This document shows positions 18,865 through 27,225 of a stretch of 37,454 nt of DNA, piece after piece (within the stretch, counting starts at the first letter, position 1; each line of letters begins with the position of its first letter). A program made the position numbers and the translations under genes. Below the pieces are notes generated by a model. That model was not told where the DNA came from. It saw only the letters and a program-made list of their open reading frames with translations, and searched no databases. The stretch covers positions 1-37,454 of the forward strand of contig JALELZ010000027.1 in NCBI GenBank assembly GCA_022768465.1, written 5' to 3'. This DNA is from Lachnospiraceae bacterium (GTDB lineage Bacteria > Bacillota > Clostridia > Lachnospirales > Lachnospiraceae).

Positions 18865-19947
18865 ATGAATAAAAAAGAGCTGTGTGAATTAAATACAGAA
18901 GAGCTTGAAGCTGTCATAACAGGACTTAATGAACCTCGTTACAGAGCAGGACAGATTTATACCTGGCTTCATAAGCATGGTGCGAAAAGCTTTGAGGATA
19001 TGAAAAATATTCCTGTCTCATTAAAGGAAAAGCTTTCTGAAAGCTTCAGAATGACTATAGCGGAGCCTGTAGAGGTGCTTATTTCAAAGCTGGACGGAAC
19101 GAGGAAGTATGTATTAGCACTTTATGACGGCAATGTCATCGAGGCGGTACTTATGCGATATAAGCACGGTAATTCTGTATGCATAAGCTCACAGGTAGGC
19201 TGCCGCATGGGCTGCAGATTCTGTGCTTCAACTCTGGACGGATGTGTAAGAAATCTGACAGCTGCAGAAATGCTTTCAGAGATATACAGGATAGAATCAG
19301 ATATCGGAGAAAGAGTTTCAAATATTGTTATAATGGGATCGGGAGAGCCGCTTGATAATTATGATGAGGTCGTCAGATTCCTCAGGATGATAAGTGATAA
19401 GAACGGTCTTAACATATCGGCACGAAACATTACATTAAGCACCTGCGGCATAGTACCTAATATTAAAAGACTTGCCGAGGAAGGGCTGCCTGTAACATTG
19501 GCACTCAGCCTTCACGCTCCTAATCAGAAAAAGCGTGAGGAGATAATGCCGATTGCCAAAAAGTATGAGCTTTCGGATGTGCTTGAAGCCTGCAGATATT
19601 ACTACAATAAGACCGGAAGAAGACTGAGCTTCGAGTATTCCGTAGTTAAGGGTGTGAATGATCATAAAGACGAGGCTGAAGAGCTTTCAAGTCTTTTGTC
19701 AGTTTTCGGCAAAAAGGAAAGAGGCGGAAGAGAAGGTGCTTTCCACATTAATCTGATCCCTGTCAATCCGATAAAGGAAAGAGATTATCAAAGCCCTGAC
19801 AGGACTACACTCTACAGATTTAAGGACGTTTTGGAAAAAAACGGCATAAATGTTACTATCAGACGAGAGATGGGCAGAGACATTAGCTCTGCCTGCGGAC
19901 AATTGCGAAGGAGACACATAGAAAATGCAGGCGCAGGCTCTGACTGA
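18865..19947 (+). CDS. rlmN: Dual-specificity rRNA/tRNA adenine-C2 methyltransferase RlmN
   Basis: The 360-residue radical SAM enzyme methylates 23S rRNA A2503 and some tRNAs at A37. The CxxxCxxC cluster site is C113, C117 and C120 (CRMGCRFC). The C-terminal cysteine that carries the methylene intermediate is C344 in SACGQLR. GSGEPLDNY is the SAM-binding GGE-like segment. I prefer ATG 18865; a TTG at 18844 in the same frame lies inside the end of rsmB and has no ribosome binding site. The last 23 bases overlap the phosphatase gene. Confidence 0.94.
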   Translation: MNKKELCELNTEELEAVITGLNEPRYRAGQIYTWLHKHGAKSFEDMKNIPVSLKEKLSESFRMTIAEPVEVLISKLDGTRKYVLALYDGNVIEAVLMRYKHGNSVCISSQVGCRMGCRFCASTLDGCVRNLTAAEMLSEIYRIESDIGERVSNIVIMGSGEPLDNYDEVVRFLRMISDKNGLNISARNITLSTCGIVPNIKRLAEEGLPVTLALSLHAPNQKKREEIMPIAKKYELSDVLEACRYYYNKTGRRLSFEYSVVKGVNDHKDEAEELSSLLSVFGKKERGGREGAFHINLIPVNPIKERDYQSPDRTTLYRFKDVLEKNGINVTIRREMGRDISSACGQLRRRHIENAGAGSD

Positions 19948-20668
19948 TATAGGTCGTAAAAGACAAGTGAATCAGGATTATATATTTGCCAGCACAAAGC
20001 CGGTAGGCGTTTTTCCAAATCTGTTTATACTTGCAGACGGAATGGGAGGACATAAAGGCGGAGATTTTGCATCAAAGTATCTTACCGAGACTATGGTAGG
20101 ATTTGTTTCAAAATCTCAGAGTCCGGATATTATCAGGGTGCTCAGAAGTGCTATTAATCTGTCCAATACTATGATACTTGAAAAGTCTCATTCAGATAAT
20201 GCGCTTAGAGGCATGGGATCAACTTTGGTTGCCGGTGTGATCAGAGATGACATTCTTACGGTTGCAAATGTCGGAGATTCCAGACTTTATGTGATAAGAG
20301 ACGGAATCACTCAGGTGACCAGAGATCATTCTTATGTAGAAGAGCTCGTTGAATCCGGAAAAATCACAAGAGAATCCGATGAATATTTCAGAAAGAAAAA
20401 TATCATAACAAGAGCTGTAGGCACAGATGATACTGTTTCGGCAGATTTCTTCGAGGTTGATGTTCTTGACGGAGATCATATACTTTTATGCTCTGACGGC
20501 CTGACGAATATGGTGGATGATGACACAATACTTGCTGTGATCTCAGGACACGGAAGCCTGCAGTACAAGGCAAAAACACTTATAGATACAGCGAATGCAA
20601 ACGGTGGAAATGACAATATTGCTGTTATTTTGATCAAATATGATAAGGATGGTGAGAACAATGCTTAA
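19925..20668 (+). CDS. prpC: PP2C-type Ser/Thr protein phosphatase (Stp/PrpC)
   Basis: The 247-residue metal-dependent phosphatase reverses phosphorylation by the neighbouring PASTA kinase. Metal-binding motifs are RQVNQD (Asp18), LADGMGG (Asp38), NVGDSR, LLCSDGL and GGNDN. Length is normal. The AAGGAG site (19908-19913) lies inside rlmN, and the ATG overlaps rlmN by 23 nt. The stop overlaps the kinase start by 8 nt, so kinase and phosphatase are translationally coupled. Confidence 0.95.
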   Translation: MQAQALTDIGRKRQVNQDYIFASTKPVGVFPNLFILADGMGGHKGGDFASKYLTETMVGFVSKSQSPDIIRVLRSAINLSNTMILEKSHSDNALRGMGSTLVAGVIRDDILTVANVGDSRLYVIRDGITQVTRDHSYVEELVESGKITRESDEYFRKKNIITRAVGTDDTVSADFFEVDVLDGDHILLCSDGLTNMVDDDTILAVISGHGSLQYKAKTLIDTANANGGNDNIAVILIKYDKDGENNA

Positions 20669-23120
20669 CATAGGAGATATGCTCGATAACAGATATCAGA
20701 TACTTAGCCGCATAGGACAGGGAGGAATGTCCTATGTTTATCGTGCAGCAGATACCACACTCGGAAGAGAGGTTGCTGTAAAGGTATTAAAGGAAGAATT
20801 TGCAGAGGATGCTGAATTTGTAGAAAGATTCAAAAATGAGGCACGTTCCGCCGCAAAGCTATCGCATCCAAATATAGTTGCCGTATACGATATAGTTGAC
20901 TCCGGCGAGCTTCACTATATTGTTATGGAGCTGGTAGAAGGAATCACTCTTAAAAACTATATAGCAAAAAAAGGTGTCCTCACTAATAAGGAGACCATAG
21001 GCATCGCACTTCAGGCAGCAGAAGGTATCGCCGAGGCACACAGAAACGGAATTATTCATAGAGATATAAAGCCGCAAAATATTATCATTTCTAAGGACGG
21101 CAAGATAAAGGTAGCTGACTTTGGTATAGCAAAGGCAGTTTCAGGAGACACACTCAACAGCCAGTCGGTTATCGGCTCGGCTCATTATATTGCACCGGAG
21201 CAGGCCAAATTAAAGCAGGCAGATCTGAGATCGGATCTTTATTCTCTCGGCATCAGTATGTACGAGATGATAACGGGAAGAGTGCCGTATGACGGAGACA
21301 ATACCGTAAATATAGTACTTGCTCATATTCAGAATGCAATGGTGCCGCCTTCAGTATATAACCATGATATATATCCGGCTCTCAATGATATAATCCTTAA
21401 GGCAACGAAAAAAGATCCTGAAGAAAGATATCAGTCAGCCGAGGAGTTAATAGATGATCTCAGACAGGCTGTAAATGAGCCTGAAGGGCATTTTGTAAAA
21501 CTGTATGATACCGTATCATCAGGAGAAAAGTCTGAGGAAGCTTTCGTTTCAGGCGACAATGCAATTGTTTCTGATGCAGCTTTGACTGAAGGAACGACAG
21601 ATAACGATGCCGAATCAGGCATGACATCAGATATAAATGATGCTGAAACCGGATTTAATGAATCTTCAAATACTGACAGTAATATTACAGAGGCGGATAA
21701 TGATACAAATTCTGCCGGACACACAGGCTTAACGCCGGCAGAAAAGAAAGCTGCAGAGGCGAAAAAGAAAATCGTTATGTTCGGGGGCTTCTTTGCAGTT
21801 GTATTTATTATCGGAGTTACGGCACTCTTCATGATAAAACGCTCAGGAGACAGAAAGGCACAGCTTGCTGAGAGCTTATTAAATGCACAGACTACTGAGC
21901 AAAGCAATGAAGAGAGCGAATCCGAGATGGATTATACCATCAGCATTAAGGGAGAGGATCTTATGCCTGATCTTATCGGAATGAATGTTGATGAGGCCAG
22001 AGCGATTTTATCAAATCAGCAGATGAGCATGGATTCTTCATCAGAGGAATTCTCAGATACCTATGAAAACGGACTCATAATTAAGCAGAGTCCTTCCAGC
22101 GGAGACATTCTCCCTGCGGGCACTACTGTATATGTGACAGTGTCGAAGGGCTCGGTATTTGATGACCTTCAGAATCATACAGCTGAGGAGGCCGGAGATA
22201 TGCTGGCCAAGGCAGGCTATAAGGTGGATAACACAGTAGGCTATGACTTCAGTGATGTGGTTGCAGAAGGGCTTGTATGCAGCTATAAGCTTCTGGATGT
22301 ACACGGCATGGAGATAGATGATACAGCCTTAAGAAGCGGATACTACAGAAACAGTGACAGAGAGACTTCATCAGAATCCTTAAGCAGCGATGATGCAGCA
22401 GAGACTGAGACTACAGCGGCATATAAGAAATCAGTTACGTCAAAGTCACACAATAAAAATGCAGCTGAAATAAGGAAAAAGGCAGCCTCTGTAATGCTTA
22501 TAATCAGTAAGGGAAAACGTGAGGATTACATTCTCATGCCTGTACTTACCGGACTTACAAAAACAGAGGCGGTAAAAGAACTTGAAGAAAACGGACTCTC
22601 TGTAGGAAATGTCACAGCACTTAACACTGATGATTATCTGGAAGGACAGACTGCTGAACAGTCAGTTGCTGCAGGTGATTATGTTAAAAAGGGCTCATCA
22701 GTCGATATAAAGATAAGTGTCGGCAATTCAGGAGAAGTAGCTGACGGAACAGAGCTTTTGATTTCAACTTCTAATAAGGGAAGCGGAAGCAATAACAGGG
22801 AAACAACTTCAAGTGAACTTAATGATGAGTATTACTACGGAAGCATTGATACCTTATGTACTATAGGAAAGCCTATGGGACCGGGCGGAAGTGATCACGT
22901 AAGAGTCGGTGTCAGACTCAGACAGAGAGTAGACGGAGCTGATGAGTATACACAAATAAGCGCACCTATACCGGTAGCACCGGGAACCCGTATACCTATT
23001 ACATTCAAGAATATACGGGGCGCTTACGGTGTAGATAACGGTTATGTAGAAGTGTTCAATGCTGACAGCGGAGAGCTTTATTCTTCATATTCCGTGAGCT
23101 TTAAGTCTGTGTATGACTAA
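20661..23120 (+). CDS. prkC: PASTA-domain Ser/Thr protein kinase (PrkC/Stk1)
   Basis: The 819-residue transmembrane kinase senses wall fragments or lipid II and controls wall synthesis and dormancy. I use ATG 20661 (GGTGAG upstream) rather than an ATG seven codons earlier. The Hanks kinase domain (about 12-275) shows GQGGMSYV (19-26), K41, HRDIKPQN (Asp135), DFGIAK and APEQ. An acidic Ser/Asp-rich juxtamembrane region (about 290-365) comes before one membrane helix (about 371-393). Outside are a clear PASTA repeat (about 434-499), a degenerate one (about 501-570), a Ser/Thr-rich spacer and a third repeat (about 626-694). The last 100 residues form a separate, probably beta-rich domain I do not recognise. 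Confidence 0.95.
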   Translation: MLNIGDMLDNRYQILSRIGQGGMSYVYRAADTTLGREVAVKVLKEEFAEDAEFVERFKNEARSAAKLSHPNIVAVYDIVDSGELHYIVMELVEGITLKNYIAKKGVLTNKETIGIALQAAEGIAEAHRNGIIHRDIKPQNIIISKDGKIKVADFGIAKAVSGDTLNSQSVIGSAHYIAPEQAKLKQADLRSDLYSLGISMYEMITGRVPYDGDNTVNIVLAHIQNAMVPPSVYNHDIYPALNDIILKATKKDPEERYQSAEELIDDLRQAVNEPEGHFVKLYDTVSSGEKSEEAFVSGDNAIVSDAALTEGTTDNDAESGMTSDINDAETGFNESSNTDSNITEADNDTNSAGHTGLTPAEKKAAEAKKKIVMFGGFFAVVFIIGVTALFMIKRSGDRKAQLAESLLNAQTTEQSNEESESEMDYTISIKGEDLMPDLIGMNVDEARAILSNQQMSMDSSSEEFSDTYENGLIIKQSPSSGDILPAGTTVYVTVSKGSVFDDLQNHTAEEAGDMLAKAGYKVDNTVGYDFSDVVAEGLVCSYKLLDVHGMEIDDTALRSGYYRNSDRETSSESLSSDDAAETETTAAYKKSVTSKSHNKNAAEIRKKAASVMLIISKGKREDYILMPVLTGLTKTEAVKELEENGLSVGNVTALNTDDYLEGQTAEQSVAAGDYVKKGSSVDIKISVGNSGEVADGTELLISTSNKGSGSNNRETTSSELNDEYYYGSIDTLCTIGKPMGPGGSDHVRVGVRLRQRVDGADEYTQISAPIPVAPGTRIPITFKNIRGAYGVDNGYVEVFNADSGELYSSYSVSFKSVYD

Positions 23121-23133
23121 GGCGGCTTTGATT

Positions 23134-24018
23134 ATGACAGGAAAGATCATAAAAGGAATAAGCGGATTTTATTATATACACACCGCAGAGGATAAAATAT
23201 ACTCCTGCAGAGCTGTAGGAATATTCAGAAAGCTGGGCATAAAGCCATTAGTAGGTGACAATGTCGACTTCGATGTTATAAGTGAGGAACGTGCAGAGGG
23301 CAGTCTTACAGGAATACATGAAAGAAGAAATGTTCTTATAAGACCGGCAGTATCCAATGTTGATCAGGCGATGATCGTTTTTGCAGTGCGTGAGCCTGAT
23401 CCGAATCTCAATCTTCTGGACAGATTTCTCGTGCATATGGGCATGCAGGATATACCTGTAGTTGTATATTTCAACAAAGCGGATCTGGACAGCGGCAGAC
23501 TTACAGAAAAATATACAAAAATTTATGAGGCTGCAGGATATACTGTTATAAGCGGTTCTACATCGGATGACAGCTGCATAGAGCGCATAAAGGCTGCTTT
23601 GGAAGGCAAAACCACCGTTCTGGCAGGCCCTTCCGGAGTCGGAAAATCATCACTCACAAACAAGCTTTACAGAAAAGAATGTATGGAAGTAGGAGAGCTT
23701 TCGCAGAAAATCAAACGCGGAAAGCAGACAACGAGACATTCTGAGCTTTTTATGATAGATGCAGACAGCTATGTGCTTGATACACCGGGCTTTACATCCT
23801 TGAATCCGAGCAGAGTGGCATCAGTCGATCTGGAATATTATTTTAATGAATTTAAGCCCCATATTTTGAACTGCAAATTTACAGGCTGCAGTCATATATA
23901 TGAGGCTGAGGATATCTGCGGAGTAAAACAGGCAGTATCATCAGGAGATATAAGCTCTGACAGATATGATAATTATTGTCAGATTTTTAGTGAACTGAAG
24001 GAACAGGAGCGAAGATAA
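23134..24018 (+). CDS. rsgA: Ribosome small-subunit-dependent GTPase RsgA
   Basis: The 294-residue circularly permuted GTPase checks maturation of the 30S subunit. The N-terminal OB fold opens with [16 protein letters not shown], the usual RsgA start, so I take ATG 23134 (AGGCGG upstream) and not ATG 23113, which overlaps prkC. The permuted G motifs occur in the order NKAD (114-117), GPSGVGKSS (165-173), DTPGF (216-220). The C-terminal zinc site uses C247, C252, H254 and C262. It lies downstream of prkC, as in many Firmicutes, and is followed by rpe. Confidence 0.96.
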   Translation: MTGKIIKGISGFYYIHTAEDKIYSCRAVGIFRKLGIKPLVGDNVDFDVISEERAEGSLTGIHERRNVLIRPAVSNVDQAMIVFAVREPDPNLNLLDRFLVHMGMQDIPVVVYFNKADLDSGRLTEKYTKIYEAAGYTVISGSTSDDSCIERIKAALEGKTTVLAGPSGVGKSSLTNKLYRKECMEVGELSQKIKRGKQTTRHSELFMIDADSYVLDTPGFTSLNPSRVASVDLEYYFNEFKPHILNCKFTGCSHIYEAEDICGVKQAVSSGDISSDRYDNYCQIFSELKEQERR

Positions 24019-24019
24019 G

Positions 24020-24682
24020 ATGAACTATATTATATCACCGTCGATATTATCGGCTGATTTTTCAAAGCTTGGCGAAGAAATCCGTATGTGCGCTGAGGCA
24101 GGGGCTCAGTTTATTCATATAGATGTTATGGACGGAAGCTTTGTTCCTAATATTACCTTCGGACCTCCGGTAATAAAGGCAGTAAGAGGATGCACAGATA
24201 AGATCTTTGATGTTCACTTAATGATAGATGAACCTATACGCTACATTAAGGAATTCAGAGATGCTGGTGCCGATATAATAACAGTTCACTATGAGGCCTG
24301 CAAGCATTTGGACAGAACTGTTCAGGCAATAAAGGAGAGCGGGGCAAAAGCCGGAGTAGTACTCAATCCTGCAACACCGATAGATGTTCTTTATGATATT
24401 ATAGGCGAGCTTGATATGGTACTTCTTATGAGCGTTAACCCGGGCTTCGGAGGACAAAAATATATACCTTACGTTACAGACAAGATAAGACGTTTAAGAG
24501 AGCTTGCCGATAAAAGAAATCCGGGGCTTGATATTGAAGTAGACGGCGGTGTTACTCTTAGCAATGTTAGAGAGCTTATTGAAGCCGGAGCAAATGTCTT
24601 TGTTGCCGGTTCAGCCGTATTTAAGGGAGATGCAGCTGATAATATCAATAAATTCATTACTGTTTTTGAAGAAGCAAAATAA
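24020..24682 (+). CDS. rpe: Ribulose-phosphate 3-epimerase
   Basis: The 220-residue TIM-barrel enzyme interconverts ribulose 5-phosphate and xylulose 5-phosphate in the pentose phosphate pathway. Signature segments are SPSILSADF near the start, [12 protein letters not shown] with metal-binding H33 and D35, DVHLMI (His66), SVNPGFGGQ (phosphate loop) and VDGGV (catalytic Asp). AGGAG at 24005-24009 precedes the ATG. The gene begins right after rsgA. The rsgA-rpe pairing is common in Firmicutes and not specific to this strain. Confidence 0.97.
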   Translation: MNYIISPSILSADFSKLGEEIRMCAEAGAQFIHIDVMDGSFVPNITFGPPVIKAVRGCTDKIFDVHLMIDEPIRYIKEFRDAGADIITVHYEACKHLDRTVQAIKESGAKAGVVLNPATPIDVLYDIIGELDMVLLMSVNPGFGGQKYIPYVTDKIRRLRELADKRNPGLDIEVDGGVTLSNVRELIEAGANVFVAGSAVFKGDAADNINKFITVFEEAK

Positions 24683-24694
24683 TAGTATTAAAGA

Positions 24695-25621
24695 ATGAAA
24701 ACTAAAGCATCAATAATAAAGAAAAGCAATGCCAAGGTAGAAATACCGAAAAAAATTGCAGTTATCAATGATCTTTCGGGCTATGGCCATTGCTCACTTG
24801 CAGTTACACTGCCGATAATTTCGGCATTAGGAATTCAGGCATGTCCTGTGCCTACAGCAATACTTTCAAATCATACCGGATTTCCGAGTGAATATAAGTA
24901 TGATTTTACAGATCATATGGAACCGTATATAGATGCCTGGAAGCAGCTAAAGCTCAGTTTTGACGGCATTATAACGGGATATATGAATTATGATTCGCAG
25001 GTAAAGGTAGCAGCTCATTTTATAGAGCATTTCAAAAAGCCTGAAACAGTGGTACTGGTTGACCCGGCTATGGCCGATAATGGAAAGCTGTATCGCGGCT
25101 TTACTGATGACTATGCCGGATTTATAAAGGACAGGCTTGTACGCCAGGCAACAGTTATTAAGCCTAATATTACAGAAGCATGTATGCTTACAGGCTTTGA
25201 CTATGATGAGATAATGTCGGCGGCCAGGGAGCATACAATGAGGAGGCTTAAATCCTATCTCATGCAGATAGTTGATGATTTAAGAAAGCTCGGACCTGAA
25301 AAAATAGTTATTACCGGACTTGACAGAGGCGACAGAATACTCAACACTCTTGCAGATGAAAATGAGGTCAAGTTTATTTCTGTCAGAAAGACAGGGCATA
25401 ACAGATCAGGAACCGGAGATATATTTTCATCTATAGTTATTTCATCGCTTCTTATAAATATGAACCTTGAGCATGCTGTAAGGAAGGCATCGGATTTTAT
25501 AGGAACTGCAATAGCTATAAGTGATGCGGCAGGAGTTCCTATTCCAGAGGGTGTTATTTTTGAAAAAATAATGTCGAGGTTAAGCGCTACTGCAGATCAG
25601 GCAAAATATATAAAGGGCTGA
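24695..25621 (+). CDS. Pyridoxal/pyridoxamine kinase-like enzyme (PdxY type, ribokinase superfamily)
   Basis: The 308-residue protein has the PdxK/PdxY hallmarks: an N-terminal NDLSGYGHCSLAV segment, SNHTGFP in the substrate region and the C-terminal G239-T-G-D242 anion hole with catalytic Asp. It should phosphorylate pyridoxal or pyridoxamine to give the active B6 cofactor, a salvage step. The start has little Shine-Dalgarno signal (12 nt after rpe), suggesting read-through translation. A Lys-rich N-terminal extension (about 1-18) is present. The precise vitamer preference cannot be read from sequence. It closes the long run of tightly packed genes. Confidence 0.85.
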   Translation: MKTKASIIKKSNAKVEIPKKIAVINDLSGYGHCSLAVTLPIISALGIQACPVPTAILSNHTGFPSEYKYDFTDHMEPYIDAWKQLKLSFDGIITGYMNYDSQVKVAAHFIEHFKKPETVVLVDPAMADNGKLYRGFTDDYAGFIKDRLVRQATVIKPNITEACMLTGFDYDEIMSAAREHTMRRLKSYLMQIVDDLRKLGPEKIVITGLDRGDRILNTLADENEVKFISVRKTGHNRSGTGDIFSSIVISSLLINMNLEHAVRKASDFIGTAIAISDAAGVPIPEGVIFEKIMSRLSATADQAKYIKG

Positions 25622-25626
25622 AAAAG

Positions 25627-25692
25627 TTAATAATTCAGCTGAATGGACTTAATAATTCATCTGAGTGAACTTAATAGCTCATCTTAAGTAGA
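25627..25692 (+). repeat. Three imperfect tandem repeats of 22 bp downstream of the PdxY-like gene
   Basis: Copies start at 25627, 25649 and 25671. Each begins with TTAATA and continues as AATTCAnCTGA in copies 1 and 2, with more drift in copy 3. Copy 1 contains a perfect 12-bp palindrome, ATTCAGCTGAAT (25633-25644). The array sits just after the stop codon at 25621 and about 85 bp before the serS promoter. It may be a protein-binding array or just a slippage product. No function is assigned. Confidence 0.65.
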
Positions 25693-25776
25693 TTTTACAA
25701 TTTAGTTGAATATATTGATTTGTTTTAGCTGCAAAGCATATAAGATTTTTTGCAAATAAAGCCGGGCTGCGGTGGC

Positions 25777-25805
25777 TTGAGCTTGAACGGCATTTGTGCT
25801 ATTAT
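25777..25805 (+). promoter_or_regulatory. serS: Predicted sigma-A-type promoter of serS
   Basis: TTGAGC (25777-25782) and TATTAT (25800-25805) are 17 nt apart. Transcription would start near 25812 and leave a leader of about 90 nt. The leader has no T-box consensus (no GGGTGGNACCGCG-like element), unlike many Firmicute serS genes. Confidence 0.5.
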
Positions 25806-25902
25806 GCTTTAGTGTATTCTTATATTAATCATTTTAATTATTATATGTATCTTATAGTCTCAAAGCTAAAGGCTGTAAGCAGATACAATAGGAGAGTATA
25901 AA

Positions 25903-27210
25903 ATGTTAGACATCAGATTTGTAAGAGAAAACCCTGAACTCGTCAAAGAGAATATCAGGAAGAAGTTTCAGGATGAGAAGCTTCCGCTTGTTGATGAATG
26001 CATAAAGCTTGATGCTGAGCTCAGAAAGGTTCAGCAGGAGGCGGATGATCTCAGAGCCAAGAGAAACAAGCTTTCAAAGGAAATCGGCGGTCTCATGGCG
26101 AAGGGACTTAAGGGGGAAGCTGAGCAGGTTAAAGCAGAGGTATCAAAGGACGGAGATCTGCTTAATGAGCTGTCAGCCAAGCAGACTGAACTTACAGATG
26201 AACTTACAAAGAAGATGATGATCATCCCTCAGATGGTTGATCCGTCTGTACCTGTCGGTAAGGATGATTCTGAAAATGTTGAATTACAGCGCTTCGGTGA
26301 GCCTGCAGTACCTGATTTCGAGGTTCCTTATCATACCGATATTATGGAAAGCTTCGGCGGAATCGATATGGATGCAGCAGGAAGAGTTGCCGGCAACGGA
26401 TTCTATTATCTTATAGGAGACATTGCAAGACTTCATGAGGCAGTACTTGCCTATGGAAGAGATTTCATGATCGGCAGAGGCTTTACTTATTGTATTCCTC
26501 CTTTCATGATCCGTTCAAAGGTTGTAAACGGAGTAATGTCATTTGCAGAGATGGATGCAATGATGTACAAGATCGAAGGTGAGGACCTTTACCTTATCGG
26601 TACTTCTGAGCATTCTATGATTGGAAGATACATAGATCAGACAGTGGATGAGTCTCAGCTTCCTATAACTATGACATCTTATTCACCTTGTTTCAGAAAA
26701 GAGAAAGGTGCTCACGGTATAGAAGAAAGAGGCGTATATCGTATACATCAGTTCGAAAAGCAGGAAATGATCGTAGTATGCGAGCCTGAGGACAGTGCAA
26801 AGTGGTATGATGTGCTTTGGAAGAATACAGTTGACTTCTTCCGCTCTCTCGACATTCCGGTAAGACAGCTTGCATGCTGCACCGGAGACCTTGCAGACCT
26901 TAAGGTAAAGTCATGTGATGTTGAAGCCTGGTCACCTAGACAGAAGAAGTATTTTGAGGTTGGATCATGTTCAAATCTCGGAGATGCTCAGGCAAGACGT
27001 CTTAAGATCCGTATTAAGTCAAAGGAAAAGGGCAACCATCTGGCACATACACTTAACAATACCTGTGTTGCACCTCCTCGTATGCTTATAGCATTCCTTG
27101 AGAATAATCTTCAGGCAGATGGTTCTGTAAGAATACCTGAGCCGCTCAGACCATATATGGGAGGAACTGAGGTACTTGTACCGAAGTATAACTCAATAAC
27201 AAAAAAGTGA
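25903..27210 (+). CDS. serS: Seryl-tRNA synthetase
   Basis: The 435-residue class II synthetase charges tRNA-Ser. The N-terminal coiled-coil arm that holds the tRNA spans about 28-105. Motif 2 is the FRKEKGAHG...RVHQFEK-type segment near 262-287 (here RIHQFEKQEM). Motif 3 reads APPRMLIAFLEN with Arg393, preceded by HTLNNTC. This is a sequence subtype I recall from Clostridia and differs from the more common TLNGSGLA version. GGAGAG (25891-25896) precedes the ATG. The gene seems to have its own promoter. pcrA follows 15 nt later. Confidence 0.96.
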   Translation: MLDIRFVRENPELVKENIRKKFQDEKLPLVDECIKLDAELRKVQQEADDLRAKRNKLSKEIGGLMAKGLKGEAEQVKAEVSKDGDLLNELSAKQTELTDELTKKMMIIPQMVDPSVPVGKDDSENVELQRFGEPAVPDFEVPYHTDIMESFGGIDMDAAGRVAGNGFYYLIGDIARLHEAVLAYGRDFMIGRGFTYCIPPFMIRSKVVNGVMSFAEMDAMMYKIEGEDLYLIGTSEHSMIGRYIDQTVDESQLPITMTSYSPCFRKEKGAHGIEERGVYRIHQFEKQEMIVVCEPEDSAKWYDVLWKNTVDFFRSLDIPVRQLACCTGDLADLKVKSCDVEAWSPRQKKYFEVGSCSNLGDAQARRLKIRIKSKEKGNHLAHTLNNTCVAPPRMLIAFLENNLQADGSVRIPEPLRPYMGGTEVLVPKYNSITKK

Positions 27211-27225
27211 TCCTGAGGTAGGAAA

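Noticed and set aside
25812-25902. T-box riboswitch in the serS leader
   Set aside because: No T-box consensus or preceding specifier/terminator structures were found in the short leader.
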